This document shows positions 26,500-35,497 of a stretch of 64,000 nucleotides of DNA, piece after piece. This DNA is from Peptostreptococcaceae bacterium oral taxon 113 str. W5053. GTDB taxonomy: Bacteria > Bacillota > Clostridia > Tissierellales > Peptoniphilaceae. Positions within the stretch are counted from its first letter, which is position 1, and each line of letters starts with the position of its first letter. The translations under genes and the position numbers were made by a program. Location: positions 1 to 64,000 of the forward strand of contig KI259856.1 of the NCBI GenBank assembly GCA_000467935.1, in the 5' to 3' direction. A model generated the notes under the pieces. The model was not told the origin of the DNA and did no database searches. It saw nothing but the letters and a program-made list of their open reading frames with translations.

Positions 26500-28249
26500 A
26501 AAAAGACTCCTTTCTTTCACTGATTTTCGAGGTTTTCGAAACATAGGCAGACCACATTTTTTGGTATAAGGCAGAAGTTTTAATCAACTCCTCATGCCTC
26601 CCCACAGAATCCAGCTTTCCGGCATCAAGTACAATAATTTTATCACAGTCTGTAACCGTCGTAAGCCTATGTGCAATAACAACCAATGTTTTGTCTTTAC
26701 ATAAAGCCATCAATGAGTCTTGAATTTTATTCTGATTCTCCATATCCGTATAGGCAGTGGCTTCATCCAGAATTAAAATAGGGGCATTTTTCAAAATTGC
26801 TCTTGCAATGACAATTCTTTGTCGCTGTCCTCCGGACAGCTTTGCTCCCGCATTTCCAACAACAGTATCATACCCTTGCTCAAGTTTTTCGATAAAATCA
26901 CTACATTGTGCATTTCTTGCAGCAACTTTAACTTCCTCATCTGTTGCCGCCGGGTTTCCTAATCGTATATTTTCCATGATGGACATATTAAACAAAAATG
27001 TATCCTGTGTTACATAACTGATTTTTGCCATTAACTCTGACAGTGAAAGATTCTTATAGTCTACACCGCCAATTGTAATGCATCCATCCGTCACATCCCA
27101 AAATCTTGCAAGGAGATTTGCAATCGTAGTCTTTCCGCTACCGGAAGGACCGACAATAGCCACTTTTGTATTTTCCTCAATCGTAAGCGAAATATCATGT
27201 AAAACCCTTTCCTTTCCATAGGCAAAAGAAACATGACTTAGCTCAATTTTATTGTTTAAAATCATTTCTCCCGAGGCAATTTCTTTTAATTCCGATGCGG
27301 AAAGAATTTCGTCTACCAGATGTTTTCCATTTCTTATGTGATAGAAATTATCCATAAACTCGGTAAATTTAAGTAAGGATGAACCAAGTCCTAAGGAAAG
27401 CAACACGGAAAAGAGAAAAATCTGTCCCGAAAGGCCTCGATACACATAGAGGTAGCCGCCAACGCACAAAATACTTACTGTAATAGAAGACAATAAAGCC
27501 AATGCCGGCGCTGAAACGATATACATTTTGTTATACAGTTTTAATGTGGATTTTTTGTAATTATGAATAGCTTCCTCATATTTAGAATAAGCCCTTTTTT
27601 CTTGACCGAATATTTTAATTTCCTTGTTGCCTCGGATATATTCAATCACTCTATTGTTCATATCTTCCAATGCCGAATAGTAGGTATTTGCGAACTCGTT
27701 CATGATACCGATGTACATTGGTAAATAAAAAATCAAAGTTAGTATGGCAGGTACCATTACAGCGAAAGCCATTCGCCAATCAACAAAAAATAAAACAACA
27801 ATAATCCCCACAGGAATCAGAACATTTGATGTTGTTTCGGGTATAGCGTGAGCTAAAGGAAATTCGAGCCGTTCCGTTCCGTCAATCAACATATGTTGAA
27901 AATGTCCTGTGCCATGCAGTTGCATATATCCCAGCGGCATCCGTAACATCTTATTCGTTATAGCAATTCGTATCTCTCTCAGTATACGAAAAGCCGTTTT
28001 ATGAGAAATTGCGGTGGACAAACCGTGGCAGACAAGCTGTAAAACAAAAGCTGCAAGAATAAAAAGTGTGCCCATGATCATATCTTTATAGGTAAATCCC
28101 GACAACAGTCCGGTTAATAAACGATAAAGGATATAGTAGGGAGCAAGTCCCCAAAATACGCTCGCAATTGCCAGCAAAACGGAACCGATATATGAGGTTG
28201 TATAAGGTTTTAAGAAGTCAATAAATTTTCTTTCACTGTTCTTGTACAT
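26480..28249 (-). CDS. YbtQ/IrtB-like ABC transporter half (first gene of pair)
   Basis: A 589-residue half-transporter with an N-terminal six-helix domain and a C-terminal ATPase. Walker A is GPSGSGKTT, the signature is LSGGQRQRIVIARAIL and Walker B is LILDEATAYTDMENQ. The DEATAxxDxEN pattern resembles the YbtQ/IrtB group. It starts 19 bp after the ECF S component gene. The membrane domain has an N-terminal FLKPYTTSYIGSVLLAI segment. Confidence 0.78.
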   Translation of the reverse strand: MYKNSERKFIDFLKPYTTSYIGSVLLAIASVFWGLAPYYILYRLLTGLLSGFTYKDMIMGTLFILAAFVLQLVCHGLSTAISHKTAFRILREIRIAITNKMLRMPLGYMQLHGTGHFQHMLIDGTERLEFPLAHAIPETTSNVLIPVGIIVVLFFVDWRMAFAVMVPAILTLIFYLPMYIGIMNEFANTYYSALEDMNNRVIEYIRGNKEIKIFGQEKRAYSKYEEAIHNYKKSTLKLYNKMYIVSAPALALLSSITVSILCVGGYLYVYRGLSGQIFLFSVLLSLGLGSSLLKFTEFMDNFYHIRNGKHLVDEILSASELKEIASGEMILNNKIELSHVSFAYGKERVLHDISLTIEENTKVAIVGPSGSGKTTIANLLARFWDVTDGCITIGGVDYKNLSLSELMAKISYVTQDTFLFNMSIMENIRLGNPAATDEEVKVAARNAQCSDFIEKLEQGYDTVVGNAGAKLSGGQRQRIVIARAILKNAPILILDEATAYTDMENQNKIQDSLMALCKDKTLVVIAHRLTTVTDCDKIIVLDAGKLDSVGRHEELIKTSALYQKMWSAYVSKTSKISERKESFYAKNGV

Positions 28250-28268
28250 GAAGCCTCCTATATTTGCC

Positions 28269-28856
28269 TTAATCTATATTCTTGAAATGTTTTTTCAAAA
28301 TGCCCTTTCCTATATAGACGCCGATAACTCCCCCGATAATAGCAGATACAACTCCCAATATTGCAAATCCGCCAGTAAGATATTTTGCGTAGGCATATAT
28401 TTCAGCTTCACCGAGTCCCATATCCATCCATTTTTTTACTTCTCTATCAAGAAAGAAAATGAACGGAAAGCATCCGCCAAAGAAATAGGCCGCCTGTGTA
28501 AAACCATAACCGATACCAATGGCGATGGTTTTGAATTTTACCTTAAAAACGATGATATCTGCGATAAAACTTACAGCAATAACAAAAATTAAACTGGTAA
28601 TACTTCCCATACCGGTCAGAGTGAAGAAGGCAGTTCCTAAGCTTACAAGCAAAGTCATCGCTCCAAAATGTTCAATTTTTTTAACAACGAATAAAACTAT
28701 GCTTCCCATAATAAGTGCTGTAATGCTCGCTGCAAATATATGCATAACGGGGATCATTACAGCTGTTAACATCCCGACCCCATAGATTACCGCCGCATGT
28801 ACGGCTGCCAACAGACCGATTAAAACAAAATCACTGATTTTCCATTTATTGCTCAT
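28269..28856 (-). CDS. MptD family ECF transporter S component
   Basis: A 195-residue, five- to six-helix membrane protein matching the MptD/Trep_Strep family of putative ECF S components. Typical features are the start KISDFVLIGLLAAVHAAVIYGVGML, a TLLVSLGTAFFTLTGMGS segment and a GGCFPFIFF loop. The S component fixes substrate choice, but the family's ligand is not established. Some family members are linked to iron, heme or metallophore loci. It is followed by the ABC pair and preceded by its own ATPase and T component. Confidence 0.8.
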   Translation of the reverse strand: MSNKWKISDFVLIGLLAAVHAAVIYGVGMLTAVMIPVMHIFAASITALIMGSIVLFVVKKIEHFGAMTLLVSLGTAFFTLTGMGSITSLIFVIAVSFIADIIVFKVKFKTIAIGIGYGFTQAAYFFGGCFPFIFFLDREVKKWMDMGLGEAEIYAYAKYLTGGFAILGVVSAIIGGVIGVYIGKGILKKHFKNID

Positions 28857-28867
28857 TTTTATTCCTC

Positions 28868-30334
28868 CTATAAATTTTCTTTAAAAATAAGATTAAGCTG
28901 TTCTGTATTTCTCAAAGGAAAATCCTTTGAGATCTTTCCATCTTCCAAAAGTATTACACGATTGCAAACGGATAAAATGAATTCATAATCGTGTGTAATT
29001 ATGATGGATGCGTTTTTGTTTCCTGTAACAGAATCAATTAAATCACAAACTTTTTGCATGTTCTCGTAATCCAAACCGCTTGTAGGTTCATCAAATACAT
29101 TAACTCTCTTATTCAACAGATAAGATGCTGCAATAACCAGACGCTGTTTCTGTCCTATGGATAAAACCGTAGGATGCTGTTCTTTCATATCGGAAAGATT
29201 TAATATATCAAGCACTTTTTGTATTTTGCTTTCTATATCAGTTTGACCTTCGTTTCCAAGAAGCAAATCGTTATATACGCTATATCCGAAAAGCTGAAAA
29301 TCCACATTCTGCATTACATAACTTGTAATTTTACTTCGATCCTTTGTTACAAGACTTTTTCCATCAAATCTAATACTTCCTCCTCGCTCTTTTCTTAAAC
29401 CGCATAAGATTTTAGCGAGTGTTGTTTTCCCACATCCGTTCTTTCCGAGCAAAGCCACTTTATCACCCGGAAAAACGGAGAATGAAATTCCTTTCAGTAT
29501 TTCTCTTTCCTTTTTATATCCGAAAGTAATGTCCTTCAGCTCTAAAAGAGGTTCATTAAATATATCCTTCGGAGGGTCTCTGACAACGCTTTGAAAAAGA
29601 TTTATTCCCCGCAATCCCTTTTCATGAAGCATGTCATTGCTCATAGTTTTCAATTCGGATTTCTCATATACGCCGTATATCTTGCCATGTTCCATTACAA
29701 TCAGCCTGTCACAAAGATTTTTCATATAGAAAAGACGATGTTCAATAACAATTATGGTATAACCGCCTGCTTTTAGTTTCTCGAGGATTTCTGACAGTAA
29801 AATAATAGATTGATAGTCCAAATTAGATGAAGGTTCATCCAATAGAATGATATCAGTCTTGAGCATTAGAATTGAAGCAATTGCAATTTTCTGTTTTTCA
29901 CCTCCGGATAAATCCGACAATTTCTTTTCGATTATGTTATTTAGAGAAAGTAGCGAAATTATATACTTCATTCGCTGTTCGATTTCCTGCTTTGGAATTC
30001 CGTAATTTTCACAAGCATAAACGAGATCTGAGAGTACATCTGCTGTAAAAAATTGATTTTCCGGATTCTGAAAAACCGAAGATACCATTTTGGATATATC
30101 ACAGATACGAAACGGGGCAATATTTTTACCGCTCAAGTAAATATTTCCTGATTTTTCCCCATCAAAAAACAAGGGACATAAACCGTTAATACAACGGAAC
30201 AGAGTGGATTTCCCCGAACCGCTTCTTCCCGTAATAACTACAAATTCTCCTTTCTTAATAGAAAGGTTTACTTCTTCAATCGTTTGAAATTTATTATCTT
30301 TATATCTATAACTTAACTTTTCCAATCGGATCAT
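28868..30334 (-). CDS. Fused double-ATPase of an ECF-type transporter
   Basis: A 488-residue protein with two ABC ATPase domains in one chain. The first half has Walker A TGRSGSGKST, signature LSGGEKQKIAIAS and Walker B ILLDEPSSNLD. The second has Walker A GKNGCGKTT, a weak signature (LSIGQKQRLVIAAS) and Walker B NVFDEPTSGLD. The signature of the second domain lacks the SGG motif, so one site may be less active. Such fused EcfA forms serve dedicated (group I) ECF transporters. It lies 7 bp after the T component. Confidence 0.88.
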   Translation of the reverse strand: MIRLEKLSYRYKDNKFQTIEEVNLSIKKGEFVVITGRSGSGKSTLFRCINGLCPLFFDGEKSGNIYLSGKNIAPFRICDISKMVSSVFQNPENQFFTADVLSDLVYACENYGIPKQEIEQRMKYIISLLSLNNIIEKKLSDLSGGEKQKIAIASILMLKTDIILLDEPSSNLDYQSIILLSEILEKLKAGGYTIIVIEHRLFYMKNLCDRLIVMEHGKIYGVYEKSELKTMSNDMLHEKGLRGINLFQSVVRDPPKDIFNEPLLELKDITFGYKKEREILKGISFSVFPGDKVALLGKNGCGKTTLAKILCGLRKERGGSIRFDGKSLVTKDRSKITSYVMQNVDFQLFGYSVYNDLLLGNEGQTDIESKIQKVLDILNLSDMKEQHPTVLSIGQKQRLVIAASYLLNKRVNVFDEPTSGLDYENMQKVCDLIDSVTGNKNASIIITHDYEFILSVCNRVILLEDGKISKDFPLRNTEQLNLIFKENL

Positions 30335-30341
30335 TTTGTTT

Positions 30342-31016
30342 TTACCTCAAAAAATTTATTGTTAGACTTAATATAAATGCAATAATGGTGATTACTGAAA
30401 ATAAGATGTCTTTTTTGCGGATTTTTACATCAAAATATGCGCTTCGGCAATTCGTATTTTCTATCCCCTTTACAAGTGCCGCGCAGGAAAATTCTTCTGC
30501 TGTATGCAGGCTGCGAAACAGCATAGGAACTAATAAATACTCAAGCATACTCAACGGATGAAATATCATTCCTTTCCACGAGGTATCTATTCCTTTAAGT
30601 TTCATTGCCTCAACTATAGTAAAAAAATCTTCCTTTAATGAAGCAAAATGGCGAAACATTACTGCGATACTGAGGATAATACCTTTTGGAAACCTGCATT
30701 TTTCAAGAGCAGTCGTAATTTCGGATAAATTTTTTTGTTCTTTGATTGCTGATCCTAACATCATAAACGGAATGATTCGCTGAATGATAAAAGCGATAAT
30801 ACCGATAATAAAAAATATAGAGGTTCGCAATATAGGAATTTGCATATGAGTAACTGCATAATAATAAAAATAAAGAACTCCAAAAGTTACCGCATAACGA
30901 ATTAAAATATAATATTGTCTCCCTGCTATCAACACAATTACTGCAATAAAAAAGGATAGTAATGTCACTTCCGGCTTTCCTGAAAGTAACATAAATACCA
31001 TAATCAGCAAATCCAA
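30342..31016 (-). CDS. EcfT-like transmembrane component (start uncertain)
   Basis: About 224 residues by the first TTG start, with hydrophobic helices and the coupling motifs MKLKGIDTSW and FRSLHTAEEFSCAAL-like segments of EcfT/CbiQ. The frame continues upstream for 20 codons to a TGA at about 31077. The extra sequence reads NKTFDFRTILFLD, like the EcfT N-terminal 'LDPRTKLLL'. No ATG, GTG or TTG exists in that extension, although a GGGGGTGA site stands at about 31077-31083. The real start may be a rare codon (ACG or ATA), or the start was lost by mutation. Confidence 0.75.
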   Translation of the reverse strand: MDLLIMVFMLLSGKPEVTLLSFFIAVIVLIAGRQYYILIRYAVTFGVLYFYYYAVTHMQIPILRTSIFFIIGIIAFIIQRIIPFMMLGSAIKEQKNLSEITTALEKCRFPKGIILSIAVMFRHFASLKEDFFTIVEAMKLKGIDTSWKGMIFHPLSMLEYLLVPMLFRSLHTAEEFSCAALVKGIENTNCRSAYFDVKIRKKDILFSVITIIAFILSLTINFLR

Positions 31017-31236
31017 AAAAAGAATTGTCCTGAAATCAAAAGTTTTATTTTTTCTTATTTTATTCGTTGTGATTCACCCCCTCGCAATAAGCATCTTGAA
31101 TAAGCCTATTTTTATATCCGACTTTATGCTATACTATCATATTGTAGTTAGTATGGTCTAACATCTCGACTTCTATTGGCTTTCTGCCGTATTTTTTGGC
31201 TTTTACAATAATCAAATTTGAAAAGGAGAGACTTTC

Positions 31237-32208
31237 TTGAATAAAGGATATCAGAGTTTTATAGAACATACAGAAAGCAGACTTTCAAAAAATAAACCTT
31301 TTATGAATACTTGTTTCAACACATATCGATTTTCATCCGAATTTGGAAAAGGATATACATCTATATATGAACTTGATTCTTATGCCAGCATTTGCATTGC
31401 AGAGCATTCATATATTCGCAATTTTGAGTATACTGTGATATCGGATGATTCCATATGTATACAACAATACGATTCTATTGATTCGGATCATAGCTATCCT
31501 AAAGGAAATGTTTATTCGGGAATGCAGTATATTGACTATACTCCTGATAATGAAGTGTATAAATATGTTATTAAAAAAGATATTCCTGCAAAAGTTATAG
31601 GAATTCAGCTTATGCCGGAATACTATGAGACCTATCTAAAAAAAGAACTCGGCATAAATAATATAAATCTGAAACAGAACTTACAAGTTTTCCCACATGG
31701 CATTTTCATCCCTGAAATATCATCTGTTTTTAACCAGATTCGCAATTTCAAAGGCAATGAATACAGCACAAAGTTATTTTTCAAAAGCAAAATAGATGAA
31801 TTGACCGCTATCATTCTTCAAAAGGCCGAAGCTTTTCACAACTTAAATGCTAGTGTTTCTATTGCGGATCGAAATGCTATTATGGAAATTACGGTATACT
31901 TAAGTCAAAATTTATCAGAGAATTTTTCGTTGATTGAATTGTCAACGGATGCCTATATGAGTGTTTCAAAATTCAAGTATGTATTTAAAACCGTTGTCGG
32001 ACAATCTCTTTCAGAATATGTCATGCAAAAAAGAATGGAACAAGCTTGTGAGTTATTGTCATACAGCAATTTATATATTGCAGAGATTGCGCATCTCGTG
32101 GGATATAAAAATGCAGGCAGCTTTTCTTCACAATTTAAAAAATATATGGGGTTGCTGCCAAATGACTACAAGTTGAACAGAATCGGTATTTATACAAAAC
32201 CGGATTAG
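31237..32208 (+). CDS. AraC family transcriptional regulator
   Basis: A 323-residue regulator. The C-terminal 100 residues form the two-helix-turn-helix AraC domain (SLIELSTDAYMSVSKFKYVFKTVVG...IAEIAHLVGYKNAGSFSSQFKKYMG). The N-terminal domain is a likely sensor. The start is TTG at 31237 with AAAGGAGAG before it; no ATG or GTG lies nearby. It is divergent from the ECF/ABC operon and likely controls it. An inverted repeat GTTAG-N6-CTAAC at 31147-31162 lies between them. Confidence 0.9.
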   Translation: MNKGYQSFIEHTESRLSKNKPFMNTCFNTYRFSSEFGKGYTSIYELDSYASICIAEHSYIRNFEYTVISDDSICIQQYDSIDSDHSYPKGNVYSGMQYIDYTPDNEVYKYVIKKDIPAKVIGIQLMPEYYETYLKKELGINNINLKQNLQVFPHGIFIPEISSVFNQIRNFKGNEYSTKLFFKSKIDELTAIILQKAEAFHNLNASVSIADRNAIMEITVYLSQNLSENFSLIELSTDAYMSVSKFKYVFKTVVGQSLSEYVMQKRMEQACELLSYSNLYIAEIAHLVGYKNAGSFSSQFKKYMGLLPNDYKLNRIGIYTKPD

Positions 32209-32316
32209 TTTATGAGCTGTTATTCGATTCGATCGAATTTGTTTTATTCTTATCAACTCTATACTATGTGTACTCATATCTTAAATATAAATGGTAAATG
32301 TAGTAGGGTGAAATCT
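32209..32316. other. Short AT-rich spacer before the XRE remnant
   Basis: About 110 bp after the AraC gene stop. No hairpin with a T run is obvious, so transcription from araC may run into the XRE remnant. Confidence 0.35.
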
Positions 32317-32665
32317 TTGAAACAAGAAGTCAAAAAATATAATTTTCACTCTTTCGGTCAGGCAATAAAAGAGTAATAAAAGCAAAAAGATTATCGAGAA
32401 ATCAGCGTACAGCTCAAATGCATATTGTTCCTCAGTATATTGCATCTATTGAGAACAGTGGACAATATCCAAGCCTACAAATCTTTTATAAGCTTTTCAC
32501 TTTTTTCGATATTTCGATAAACATATTTTTTTCCTGAATGAGGAAACGAACAAATCCATGTGATACAGGATGGTTTGACAATCTACTTGAAAGCATAGGT
32601 AAATGAGGTTTACATATTAGTTGCCGCTACATCAAAAGAAATTCAATTGAAACAACAAAGGCGTA
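32317..32665 (+). pseudogene. XRE family regulator, decayed
   Basis: Pieces in shifting frames match one XRE-type helix-turn-helix protein. In one frame: KQEVKKYNFHSFGQAIKE then a stop. Next frame: KAKRLSRNQRTAQMHIVPQY followed by IASIENSGQYPSLQIFYKLF, then TFFDISINIFF. A later frame reads ILVAATSKEIQLKQQR. These are the usual blocks of clostridial regulators of this family. At least two frameshifts and stops mean the gene is dead. It lies in the accessory block between ecfA1 and rplQ. Confidence 0.8.
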
Positions 32666-32700
32666 TAGAAGGTCAAATTCCAACGGAATCAATATATAAA

Positions 32701-32780
32701 AAACTACCGAAAAAATATGACATATATATCCTTACCGTTTTGTCCGGTAAAGAGGGTACATACGTCAATATCGGTAGTTT
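32701..32780. terminator. Two-tier hairpin
   Basis: Outer arms AAACTACCGA (32701-32710) and TCGGTAGTTT (32771-32780) enclose an inner TTACCG/CGGTAA hairpin (32742-32759). The right arm is followed by TTTTCTTTTC. It could terminate both the XRE remnant (plus) and the TSCPD gene (minus). Confidence 0.6.
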
Positions 32781-32849
32781 TCTTTTCTAAACGATACATT
32801 CATTTCTCTGTCAATAGGTATCCTTTTGATTCTTCCCTGTTTTTTCTTT

Positions 32850-33101
32850 TTACTTGTCCGTCTTTGCCATGCGAACAGCTTGTGAAAGTTGATCTGCACA
32901 GGAGGTAGCACGGTTTCCACAGTGAATCCCGGCGAGTTTTTCTTCTATTTTGGAAACGGTCATGCCTTCTACCAATTTTGATACCGCTTGCAGATTTCCG
33001 TTACATCCGCCTATAAACTCCACATTGCTGATGATGTCTCCGTTGATGTCAAAATAAATCACCTGAGAACATGTTCCTTGCGTTTTATATTCAAATCGCA
33101 T
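32850..33101 (-). CDS. TSCPD domain-containing protein (TIGR03905 type)
   Basis: A small protein of 83 residues starting MRFEYKTQGTCSQ. It has the Cys-rich TSCPD blocks: TCSQVIYF, GGCNGNLQAV and HCGNRATSCADQL. Similar domains are found fused to some class II ribonucleotide reductases; the free-standing type has no settled role. A longer open frame runs to 33335, but the GGGGAGGAG site stands 8 bp before ATG 33101, and the extra part only overlaps the rplQ end. The gene lies after the ribosomal operon terminator, so its promoter is unclear. Confidence 0.85.
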   Translation of the reverse strand: MRFEYKTQGTCSQVIYFDINGDIISNVEFIGGCNGNLQAVSKLVEGMTVSKIEEKLAGIHCGNRATSCADQLSQAVRMAKTDK

Positions 33102-33177
33102 TTCAATTACTCCTCCCCAAAAAACAAGAATTAAAAAAATGCTTGCGTTTAAATTTTTGAATACACGATAAAAAAAT

Positions 33178-33215
33178 GAAGGAAAAGGTAATTTTTTCAT
33201 TTCTCCTTTTCCTTC
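33178..33215 (-). terminator. Terminator of the ribosomal superoperon
   Basis: Stem GAAGGAAAAGG / CCTTTTCCTTC (33178-33188 and 33205-33215) followed on the minus strand by seven T. It lies about 10 bp after the rplQ stop. Confidence 0.88.
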
Positions 33216-33225
33216 CGTTCTTTTT

Positions 33226-33567
33226 TTATACCAATTCAATAATCGCCATTTCCGATGCGTCACCACGACGAGGTCCCATTTTGATGATACGTGTGTATCC
33301 GCCTTCACGATCTTTATACTTGGGCGCAATTTCATCGAATAATTTTGCTACGGTTTCTTTTTTATAAAGATATGCCAAAGCTTGACGTCTTGCATGAAGA
33401 TCTCCTCTTTTTCCAAGACCAATCATTTTTTCAGCAATTTGTCTGGTTTCTTTTGCACGCGTTACGGTTGTAATCATGCGTCCGCTTTCAAATAAGCTTT
33501 GAACTTGGTTTCTAAGCATAGCATTTCTGTGATCGGAACGTCTGCTAAGCTTACGTTGGATAGCCAT
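33226..33567 (-). CDS. rplQ: 50S ribosomal protein L17
   Basis: A 113-residue L17, bound at the exit-tunnel side of the large subunit. The N-terminal MAIQRKLSRRSDHRNAMLRN block is typical. It is the last gene of the long ribosomal protein operon and follows rpoA with a 14-bp gap. In many Firmicutes ecfA1 comes next; here a terminator follows. Confidence 0.96.
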   Translation of the reverse strand: MAIQRKLSRRSDHRNAMLRNQVQSLFESGRMITTVTRAKETRQIAEKMIGLGKRGDLHARRQALAYLYKKETVAKLFDEIAPKYKDREGGYTRIIKMGPRRGDASEMAIIELV

Positions 33568-33581
33568 CTTCCATCCCTCCT

Positions 33582-34556
33582 TTATTCATCTTCCTCTTTA
33601 AATTCAAATCCCAATTCCCGGATTTTACTTTCCACCTCTGCGATGGATTTCTTCCCGAAGTTTTTAATGCCAAGCATATCTGAACGAGTCTTGCTGATGA
33701 TATCGCCTACAGTATGAAGATTTGCTCTCATAAGGCAATTAAAACTTCGCAAAGACAATTCCAGAGATTCCACATTGGTTGACAGAACTTTTTCCAAGTC
33801 CTTTGTATCAACGGTTTCTTCTTCTTCCTCTTCAACCTTGTATTCCGGAAGATCCAGGAATAGGTTCAAATAGGATATCAGAATGGATGCCGCTTCCGAT
33901 AAAGCTTCTTGCGGGGTTACTGTTCCGTTGGTGACTACGTCCAAAATTAATTTGTCATAATCGGTAATATTTCTTACGCGTACATTTTCCACCGTAAAAT
34001 TTGCCAATTCAACGGGAGTAAATGAAGAATCGATAGGTATAACGGCAACTTCCTGAGAAAGATCTTCACCGACATCACTTTTCCTGTCCTCTTTATTCAT
34101 TTCCGCAAGGCGATAACCCTTGCCTTTAATAAATTCCATATCTAAAACAAGTTCCGCCTCTTCATTCAAGGTACAGATATAATGATCCGTATTCACAATT
34201 TCAAGTTCCGAATCCACTGCAAGATCCCCTGCGGTAACTACTTTCGGTCCTTTAATATCGACATGAATGTGTACCGGACCGTCTCCATAGATACGGCTGG
34301 CAATGCCTTTAATATTTAAGATAATTTCCGGAACATCTTCCATTACGCCCGGAATGACGGAAAATTCATGATAAACCCCTTGGAATTTCACTTTGGATGC
34401 ACTGGATCCTTCCAAAGAAGAGAGCATAATTCTTCTTAAGCTGTTGCCAATGGTTTGTCCATAGCCTCTTTCCAAAGGTCCCATAGCGAATTTACCGGTT
34501 TTTTCGTCTGCGCTAAGTTCCAGTACTTCAATTTTTGTCATCAACTCGTCTAACAT
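33582..34556 (-). CDS. rpoA: DNA-directed RNA polymerase subunit alpha
   Basis: The alpha subunit, about 324 residues. The N-terminal domain for dimerisation and assembly has GPLERGYGQTIGNSLRRIMLSSLEG. A flexible acidic linker (EEEEEETVD) follows, then the C-terminal DNA- and activator-binding domain (LELSLRSFNCLMRANLHTVGD, NFGKKSIAEVESKIRELG). An upstream in-frame ATG at 34586 lacks spacing; GGGAGGA before ATG 34556 gives MLDELMTKIEVLEL. rpsD, normally just before, is absent. Confidence 0.95.
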   Translation of the reverse strand: MLDELMTKIEVLELSADEKTGKFAMGPLERGYGQTIGNSLRRIMLSSLEGSSASKVKFQGVYHEFSVIPGVMEDVPEIILNIKGIASRIYGDGPVHIHVDIKGPKVVTAGDLAVDSELEIVNTDHYICTLNEEAELVLDMEFIKGKGYRLAEMNKEDRKSDVGEDLSQEVAVIPIDSSFTPVELANFTVENVRVRNITDYDKLILDVVTNGTVTPQEALSEAASILISYLNLFLDLPEYKVEEEEEETVDTKDLEKVLSTNVESLELSLRSFNCLMRANLHTVGDIISKTRSDMLGIKNFGKKSIAEVESKIRELGFEFKEEDE

Positions 34557-34677
34557 GGATTTAAGTCCTCCCTCTTCCATCTTCATCCTGAATCGCTTGA
34601 GAGACTTTCTATTGGAGCTTATTGCTCTTTGACAAAATTTTCCGAGAAAGGGAACAATCCCCTTTCCTGTCGGAAAA

Positions 34678-35082
34678 CTAAACTCTCCTTCTCTTTGGCG
34701 GTCTGCAACCGTTATGAGGAATCGGGGTTACATCCTTAATTGAGCTGATTTCCAAGCCGGTTGCTTGCAAGCTTCGAATAGCTGCTTCACGTCCCGATCC
34801 TGGTCCCTTTACAAATACTTCAACGATTTTTAATCCATGTTCCATTGCTTTCTTAGCCGCTTCTTCCGCTGCTTGTTGTGCTGCGAAAGGAGTGGATTTT
34901 CTGGAACCGCGGAAACCAAGTTGTCCGGCGCTTGCCCAAGAAAGTACATTTCCGCTCATATCGGAAAGTGTAACCATGGTGTTGTTGAAGGTAGATACAA
35001 TATGCGCTTGTCCGCGCTCAATATTTTTACGTTCACGACGCGCTACACGAGTCGTTTTTTTCTTTTTAACTGCCAAGCTCAT
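34678..35082 (-). CDS. rpsK: 30S ribosomal protein S11
   Basis: S11, 134 residues, on the platform of the small subunit. Typical blocks are AHIVSTFNNTMVTLSD, KSTPFAAQQAAEEAAKKA and the C-terminal DVTPIPHNGCRPPKRRRV. The gap to rpoA is about 120 bp, the place where rpsD usually sits, but no frame is found there. Confidence 0.96.
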   Translation of the reverse strand: MSLAVKKKKTTRVARRERKNIERGQAHIVSTFNNTMVTLSDMSGNVLSWASAGQLGFRGSRKSTPFAAQQAAEEAAKKAMEHGLKIVEVFVKGPGSGREAAIRSLQATGLEISSIKDVTPIPHNGCRPPKRRRV

Positions 35083-35094
35083 TACCTCCTTCTA

Positions 35095-35460
35095 TTACTT
35101 TTTGCCCGCTTTTTTGTTCGAAGACGGTCCTTTTCTGGTTCTTGCGTTGGTTTTGGTTCTTTGTCCGCGAACAGGAAGACCTTTCTTATGACGGATTCCT
35201 CGATAGCAGTTGATTTCACGAAGTCTCTTTAAGTTCATCGCAATATCACGACGAAGGTCCCCTTCCACATGGATTTTATCAATTTCTTCACGAATAGCAG
35301 CTAATTCCGCTTCGGATAAATCTTTTACTCGAGTATCCGGATTTACTTTTGCTGCTTCTAAGATTTTATTGGACATCGATCGTCCAATTCCATAAATATA
35401 AGTCAAACCGATTTCAACTCGTTTTTCTCTCGGTAAGTCTACGCCGGAAATTCTGGCCAT
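35095..35460 (-). CDS. rpsM: 30S ribosomal protein S13
   Basis: S13, 121 residues, at the head of the small subunit. It begins MARISGVDLPREKRVEIGLT and ends in the basic RGQRTKTNARTRKGPSSNKKA tail. An in-frame GTG at 35472 lies on the AGGAGGT site, so ATG 35460 is the start. Confidence 0.96.
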   Translation of the reverse strand: MARISGVDLPREKRVEIGLTYIYGIGRSMSNKILEAAKVNPDTRVKDLSEAELAAIREEIDKIHVEGDLRRDIAMNLKRLREINCYRGIRHKKGLPVRGQRTKTNARTRKGPSSNKKAGKK

Positions 35461-35497
35461 AAAACTCTGCACCTCCTATATGTTGGATTGATATCAA

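Noticed and set aside
32850..33335. A 161-codon frame that includes the TSCPD gene
   Set aside because: The first half overlaps the end of rplQ and the operon terminator on the same strand. The ribosome binding site fits the start at 33101.
34587..34677. rpsD between rpsK and rpoA
   Set aside because: The gap is only about 90-120 bp and has no S4-like coding sequence.
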